This document shows, in pieces, positions 33,358 to 35,429 of a stretch of DNA of 35,429 nucleotides. This DNA is from an uncultured Bacteroidota bacterium (GTDB lineage: Bacteria; Bacteroidota; Bacteroidia; Chitinophagales; UBA8649). The notes beneath the pieces are model-generated. The model did no database searches and was not told where the DNA came from. It was given only the letters and a program-made list of their open reading frames with translations. Location: contig CAKZQD010000217.1 of the NCBI GenBank assembly GCA_937139485.1, positions 1-35,429 on the forward strand, written 5' to 3'. Made by a program: the position numbers and the translations under genes. The first letter of the stretch is position 1. Each line of letters starts with the position of its first letter.

Positions 33358-34050
33358 CTACATCGATAAAATTTGTTCTTCATGAATCGTTCCTTCAGCA
33401 CAACGAACTATTCTTGCAGGAAACTTCTCCAAAATATGATAATTGTGTGTTGCCATAAATACTGCGGTTCCAACATCTTGATTTATTTTTTTCAATAAAT
33501 TCATTATTCTGTCAGAAGTATCAGGATCTAAACTACCTGTAGGCTCATCTGCAATTATTAATGAAGGATTATTCAATAAAGCTCTAGCAATAGAAACTCT
33601 TTGTTGCTCACCACCAGATAATGTAGAAGGCATTTTAAAGTGCTTACTCTGAATACCTACTTGACCTAAAACGGTATCTATTCTATTTTTAATTTTCTTT
33701 TTATCTGTCCAACCCGTTGATTCTAAAACAAACTGAAGATTTTCATCAACAGTTCTATCCATAAGTAATTCAAAATTTTGAAAAACGATGCCTAATTTTC
33801 TTCTCAAAAAAGGAATTTCACTTTCTTTTAAGTTTGCCAAATCAAAACCTGCTACAATACCAGTACCCGATTTATATGGCAACTCTGCATATAGCGTTTT
33901 TAGTAAAGAACTTTTACCAGTTCCTGTTTTACCAATCATATATACAAATTCACCTTTTTTCACTTCTAAATTTACACTATTTAGAATTAGTGCTTCATCA
34001 TGGTAAATGTTTCCATTTTTAATATCTATAACATTTTCTGTAAGGCTCAT
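33358..34050 (-). CDS. ftsE: Cell-division ATP-binding protein FtsE
   Basis: FtsE is the ABC-type ATPase that, with FtsX, controls peptidoglycan hydrolases at the division site. The 230 residues have Walker A GKTGTGKS (40-47), the Q-loop in GIVFQNFELLMDRTV, the signature LSGGEQQRVSIARAL, Walker B LIIADEPTGSLD, and the H-loop in MATHNYHIL. FQNFELLMDRTVxEN is a recognisable FtsE stretch, which separates it from other ABC ATPases. ftsX is not adjacent in this window: a glycosyltransferase gene follows instead, and menB lies upstream with a 64-base gap. In many Bacteroidota ftsE and ftsX are likewise apart. Confidence 0.9.
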   Translation of the reverse strand: MSLTENVIDIKNGNIYHDEALILNSVNLEVKKGEFVYMIGKTGTGKSSLLKTLYAELPYKSGTGIVAGFDLANLKESEIPFLRRKLGIVFQNFELLMDRTVDENLQFVLESTGWTDKKKIKNRIDTVLGQVGIQSKHFKMPSTLSGGEQQRVSIARALLNNPSLIIADEPTGSLDPDTSDRIMNLLKKINQDVGTAVFMATHNYHILEKFPARIVRCAEGTIHEEQILSM

Positions 34051-34114
34051 TTTTATTTTGTTTATGCTTAAATATACTTATTTCTACTTGTTTTTGTTTC
34101 GCAATGCTTAAAAT

Positions 34115-34939
34115 TTAATCAAATTTTGGAGCTCTTTTTTCTAAAAAGGCATTTTTACCTTCTTGTGCTTCTTTTGTTCCATACAATAATCTTGTTGCTT
34201 CACCAGCAAATACTTGCTGCCCTACCATTCCATCGTCAGTTAGGTTTAAAGCAAATTTTACCATTTTAATTGCTGTTGGAGATTTCTCTAAAATTTCTTG
34301 CGCCCATTCAAAAGCAGTATCTTCTAGTTTTTCATGAGCAATAACGGCATTTACCATTCCCATTTCATAAGCTTCTTGTGCAGAATAATTTCTACCTAGA
34401 AAAAATATCTCACGTGCTTTTTTTTGTCCTACCATTTTAGCTAAATAAGCTGAACCATAACCACCATCAAAACTAGAAACGTTTACATCTGTTTGCTTAA
34501 AAACGGCGTGCTCTTTACTCGCCAAAGTTAAATCGCAAACTACGTGCAGACTATGTCCACCACCTACAGCCCAGCCTGGCACTACACATATTACAACTTT
34601 TGGCATAAAACGTATTAGTCGTTGTACTTCTAGAATATTTAATTTATGAACTCCATCATCGCCTACGTAGCCTTTTTCTCCTCTTACACTTTGGTCGCCA
34701 CCGCTACAAAAAGCATATCCGCCATCTTTTTTAGAAGGACCTTCGCCGCTTAGCAAAACCACTCCGATTGATGCATCTTCTTCTGCATCTCTAAAGGCAA
34801 TTAAAAGCTCCGAAACTGTTTTTGGTCTAAAAGCATTTCTTACTTCAGGTCTGTTAAAAGCAATACGAGCTACTCCATTACATTTTTTATATGTTAAATC
34901 TTCAAATTCAATTGCTGTTTTCCAGTTTATTTTATTCAT
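34115..34939 (-). CDS. menB: 1,4-dihydroxy-2-naphthoyl-CoA synthase MenB
   Basis: MenB closes the naphthoquinone ring from o-succinylbenzoyl-CoA in menaquinone synthesis. The 274-residue protein has the family signatures. These are GVARIAFNRPEVRNAFRP, FCSGGDQSVRG, GWAVGGGHSLHVVCDL and QTDVNVSSFDGGYGSAYLAK. In the last, Asp151 replaces the Gly of bicarbonate-dependent enzymes such as that of E. coli and matches the Asp of the M. tuberculosis enzyme, so the bicarbonate-independent type is expected. The C-terminus is EGKNAFLEKRAPKFD. It starts 11 bases after the glycosyltransferase gene on the same strand. No other men gene is in the window. Confidence 0.97.
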   Translation of the reverse strand: MNKINWKTAIEFEDLTYKKCNGVARIAFNRPEVRNAFRPKTVSELLIAFRDAEEDASIGVVLLSGEGPSKKDGGYAFCSGGDQSVRGEKGYVGDDGVHKLNILEVQRLIRFMPKVVICVVPGWAVGGGHSLHVVCDLTLASKEHAVFKQTDVNVSSFDGGYGSAYLAKMVGQKKAREIFFLGRNYSAQEAYEMGMVNAVIAHEKLEDTAFEWAQEILEKSPTAIKMVKFALNLTDDGMVGQQVFAGEATRLLYGTKEAQEGKNAFLEKRAPKFD

Positions 34940-34950
34940 ATTTATATTTT

Positions 34951-35429
34951 TTAAGCAAATAATTTACTTTTTATTATTCCTATTTTATCCAATCTAAATT
35001 TTATAGAAACCCAAATACAGCCTAAACCGTAAATAGCACTTCGCCTAAAATTTATAGAACTTGCTTCATCAAAATATTTTGTTGGGCAAGTAACTTCTCC
35101 TATTTCAAAATCTTTATGTATAATTTGAGCCAACATTTGGTTGTCAAAAATAAAATCGTCTGAATTTATATTATAATTTATAGATTCTAAAACTTCTTTA
35201 GAAAATGCACGATAACCTGTATGATATTCAGATAATTTTTGACCAGTTAAAATATTTTGAAATAAAGTCAATAATCTATTAGCAAGGTATTTATACCAAG
35301 GCATTCCACCTTTTAAAGCTCCATTACCTAATATTCTAGAACCCAAAACTACAGGATATAAATCTTGATCTATAATACTTACAATAGCAGGAATAAGCAA
35401 TGGCGTATATTGATAATCTGGGTGCAGCA
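34951..35429 (-). CDS. Glycosyltransferase family 2, 5' end cut by window edge
   Basis: The frame is open to the right edge and begins mid-gene with LHPDYQYTPLLIPAIVS, the donor-site D-x-Q-x-P motif of polyprenyl-phosphate-type GT2 enzymes. Then come VLGSRILGNGALKGGMPWYK, LTGQKLSEYHTGYRAFSKEV and SDDFIFDNQMLAQ, all typical of a common Bacteroidota GT2 of this class. The C-terminal 158 residues are visible and the N-terminal third is missing. The conserved end (EASSINFRRSAIYGLGCIWV) suggests a soluble or membrane-associated enzyme without extra C-terminal helices. It lies 11 bases upstream of menB, so both are likely on one transcript. The acceptor is unknown. Confidence 0.88.
   Translation of the reverse strand, partial: LHPDYQYTPLLIPAIVSIIDQDLYPVVLGSRILGNGALKGGMPWYKYLANRLLTLFQNILTGQKLSEYHTGYRAFSKEVLESINYNINSDDFIFDNQMLAQIIHKDFEIGEVTCPTKYFDEASSINFRRSAIYGLGCIWVSIKFRLDKIGIIKSKLFA

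Noticed and set aside
35400..35429. Start of the right-edge glycosyltransferase at the TTG at 35400
   Set aside because: The reading frame continues to the window edge with the conserved LHPDYQYTP segment, so the gene is incomplete rather than starting there.

Overview
The window is AT-rich DNA from a member of the Bacteroidota, most likely a flavobacterium-like lineage. Four things point there: C-terminal type IX secretion (T9SS) sorting domains on two giant secreted proteins; Bacteroidota-type -7 promoter motifs (TAnnTTTG) in front of many genes; Bacteroidota-restricted families such as DUF3127 and the flavobacterial form of the TonB energy transducer; and the gene order exbB-exbD-tonB-(insert)-folC, which I recall from flavobacteria. 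The genus cannot be fixed from the sequence alone. No rRNA, tRNA, CRISPR array, transposase, integrase or phage gene was seen.

Layout. 1-760 (minus): a HAD-type protein cut by the left edge and a small ParB-like protein. 860-1966 (plus): dprA, ending in a bidirectional terminator. 2016-5833 (minus): gyrA followed by a secreted TPR protein. 6099-7091 (minus): a Uma2-family protein and a lipoprotein with a CxxC. 7283-12777 (plus): ExbB, ExbD and TonB, then two genes of an unfamiliar secreted repeat family, then folC and a lipoprotein; two intergenic stem-loop repeats lie inside the exb/tonB cluster. 12865-14864 (plus): a DUF3127 OB-fold-like protein, a four-helix-bundle protein flanked by inverted TAGTTAA repeats, and mnmA. 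14995-17413 (plus): an AraC-type regulator, an SMP-30-like lipoprotein and a small unknown protein, ending in a strong terminator. 17803-21971 (plus): a 1271-residue CotH-kinase/lamin-tail T9SS protein whose stop codon overlaps the start of a TfoX-N protein. 21968-23815 (minus): a membrane sulfatase of the LTA-synthase type. 23951-25801 (plus): yidC. 25939-28995 (plus): a 1018-residue Asp-box (BNR) T9SS protein. 29063-32438 (plus): comEC, an enoyl-CoA hydratase and a small membrane-anchored protein. 32435-35429 (minus): a glycosyltransferase 2, ftsE, menB and a second glycosyltransferase 2 cut by the right edge.

How the genes work together. ExbB/ExbD/TonB energise outer-membrane transport. 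YidC inserts inner-membrane proteins. DprA and ComEC are core parts of DNA uptake, and a TfoX-N protein and a DUF3127 protein are also present, though not in one operon. FolC, MnmA, MenB and GyrA are housekeeping. The accessory content is mainly exported: lipoproteins, two T9SS cargo proteins and the repeat family between tonB and folC. That repeat family (three units with identical Cys-to-PFLTFTK spacing) is the best candidate here for something undescribed. All functions are inferred from reading the translations; no database search was possible.
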